A stretch of DNA of 15,796 bases from DAIMFL01 sp964372215. GTDB taxonomy: Bacteria; Pseudomonadota; Alphaproteobacteria; Dongiales; Dongiaceae. Both the position numbers and the translations under genes were made by a program. Of this stretch, positions 14,884 to 15,796 are shown in pieces; the first letter of the stretch is position 1; each line of letters begins with the position of its first letter. The stretch is taken from positions 1 to 15,796 of the forward strand of contig CAYJQC010000059.1 in NCBI GenBank assembly GCA_964372215.1, in the 5' to 3' direction. The notes beneath the pieces are model-generated. The model saw only the letters and a program-made list of their open reading frames with translations, was not told the DNA's origin and did no database searches.

Positions 14884-15796
14884 ATGACCCAGAACGTTAC
14901 CGACGCCACGCCGGAGGACGGCCCGGACGAAAGCTACGGCGCCGACTCGATCAAGGTGCTCAGGGGTCTCGACGCCGTGCGCAAGCGGCCGGGCATGTAT
15001 ATCGGCGACACCGACGACGGCTCGGGCCTGCACCACATGGTCTACGAGGTGGTCGACAACGCGATCGACGAATCCCTGGCCGGCCATTGCGACCGCATCG
15101 AGGTGATCCTGAACGGCGACGGCTCGATCACCGTGACCGACAACGGCCGCGGCATCCCGGTCGACATCCACAAGGAGGAAGGCGTCTCGGCCGCCGAGGT
15201 CATCATGACCCAGCTTCATGCCGGCGGTAAGTTCGACCAGAACAGCTACAAGGTCTCGGGCGGGCTGCACGGCGTCGGCGTCTCCGTGGTGAACGCCCTG
15301 TCCGAGCATCTCGACCTCACGGTCTGGCGCGACGGCCAGCAGTACTTCGTCCGCTTCCGCGACGGCGTGCCGGAACGGCCGCTGGCCATGACCGGCCCGG
15401 CGCCGCAGATCGACGGCAAGCCCCGCAAGGGCACCAGCATCACCTTCCTGCCGTCGCCCAGGACCTTCACCAGGACCGAGTTCGATTACGCGACGCTGGA
15501 GCATCGCCTGCGCGAGCTGGCGTTCCTGAACTCGGGCGTGCGCCTGTTCGTGACCGACGCGCGCGGCGTCGAGTCCAAGACCGTCGAGCTGCACTACGAA
15601 GGCGGGCTCGAGGCCTTCGTGCGCTTCCTCGACCGCACCAAGACCGCGTTCCACACGCCGATCTCCTTCGGGTCGGAGCGCGACGGCACGACGGTCGAGG
15701 TGGCGATGGAATGGACCGATTCCTATCACGAGACCATGCTGTGCTTCACCAACAACATCCCGCAGCGCGACGGCGGCACCCATCTCGCCGGCTTCC
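14884..15796 (+). CDS. gyrB: DNA gyrase subunit B, N-terminal part
   Basis: GyrB is the ATPase subunit of gyrase, which introduces negative supercoils. The window holds the first 304 codons; the frame is still open at the right edge. The GHKL ATPase domain shows RKRPGMYIG (33-41), EVVDNAIDE with catalytic Glu55 and Asn59, DNGRGIP with Asp86, and the ATP lid GGLHGVGVSVVNALS. The start of the transducer domain reaches NNIPQRDGGTHLAGF. The position after recF and the sequence favour GyrB over ParE. The Shine-Dalgarno before ATG 14884 is weak. The gap to recF is 45 bases, so it may be co-transcribed with dnaN-recF. Confidence 0.97.
   Translation, partial: MTQNVTDATPEDGPDESYGADSIKVLRGLDAVRKRPGMYIGDTDDGSGLHHMVYEVVDNAIDESLAGHCDRIEVILNGDGSITVTDNGRGIPVDIHKEEGVSAAEVIMTQLHAGGKFDQNSYKVSGGLHGVGVSVVNALSEHLDLTVWRDGQQYFVRFRDGVPERPLAMTGPAPQIDGKPRKGTSITFLPSPRTFTRTEFDYATLEHRLRELAFLNSGVRLFVTDARGVESKTVELHYEGGLEAFVRFLDRTKTAFHTPISFGSERDGTTVEVAMEWTDSYHETMLCFTNNIPQRDGGTHLAGF

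Noticed and set aside
13441..15783. 780-codon minus-strand open frame opposite recF and gyrB
   Set aside because: Antisense shadow with no recognisable domain; recF and gyrB are unmistakable on the plus strand.

Overview
The window looks like a core chromosomal segment from a GC-rich alphaproteobacterium, most likely Rhodospirillales-like. The main evidence is the gene order ubiB-ubiE | mutM-(exported protein)-enoyl-CoA hydratase-rpsT-(rhodanese)-dnaA-dnaN-recF-gyrB, which in alphaproteobacteria marks the dnaA neighbourhood. Alphaproteobacterial-type protein sequences and two families of intergenic palindromes known from that class support this. No species can be named from the sequence alone.

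Left part (1-7237): after the C-terminal end of a plus-strand D-2-hydroxyacid dehydrogenase (3-332), every gene is on the minus strand. In transcription order they are ubiE (ubiquinone C-methyltransferase), ubiB (UbiB-family ATPase of ubiquinone synthesis), coaBC (coenzyme A synthesis), dut (dUTPase), an Rrf2-family regulator, cysK (cysteine synthase) and moeB (MoeB/ThiF-type adenylyltransferase). The coaBC-dut-rrf2-cysK genes are tightly packed and probably co-transcribed. The dut reading frame is broken by an extreme G/C homopolymer block (3284-3372). All five dUTPase motifs survive, but in two frames, so an assembly or sequencing error is the first explanation to test. Two palindromic intergenic repeats lie at 360-542 and 1389-1476.

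Right part (7330-15796): all genes are on the plus strand. mutM has an altered zinc finger and is followed by a small exported protein of unknown function, an enoyl-CoA hydratase, and rpsT with a near-consensus promoter. Then comes a 466-base gene-free region with an AT-rich trough and a 17-bp tandem repeat. A rhodanese-domain gene directly precedes dnaA, then dnaN, recF and the start of gyrB. The dnaA-dnaN gap carries a guanine-rich tract, a large inverted repeat and a likely dnaN promoter.

I see no phage, insertion sequence, CRISPR array, toxin-antitoxin or defence system. The most interesting unexplained elements are the 17-bp repeats with DnaA-box-like cores upstream of the rhodanese-dnaA unit, the placement of the rhodanese gene there, the broken dut gene, and the MutM zinc-finger substitution.
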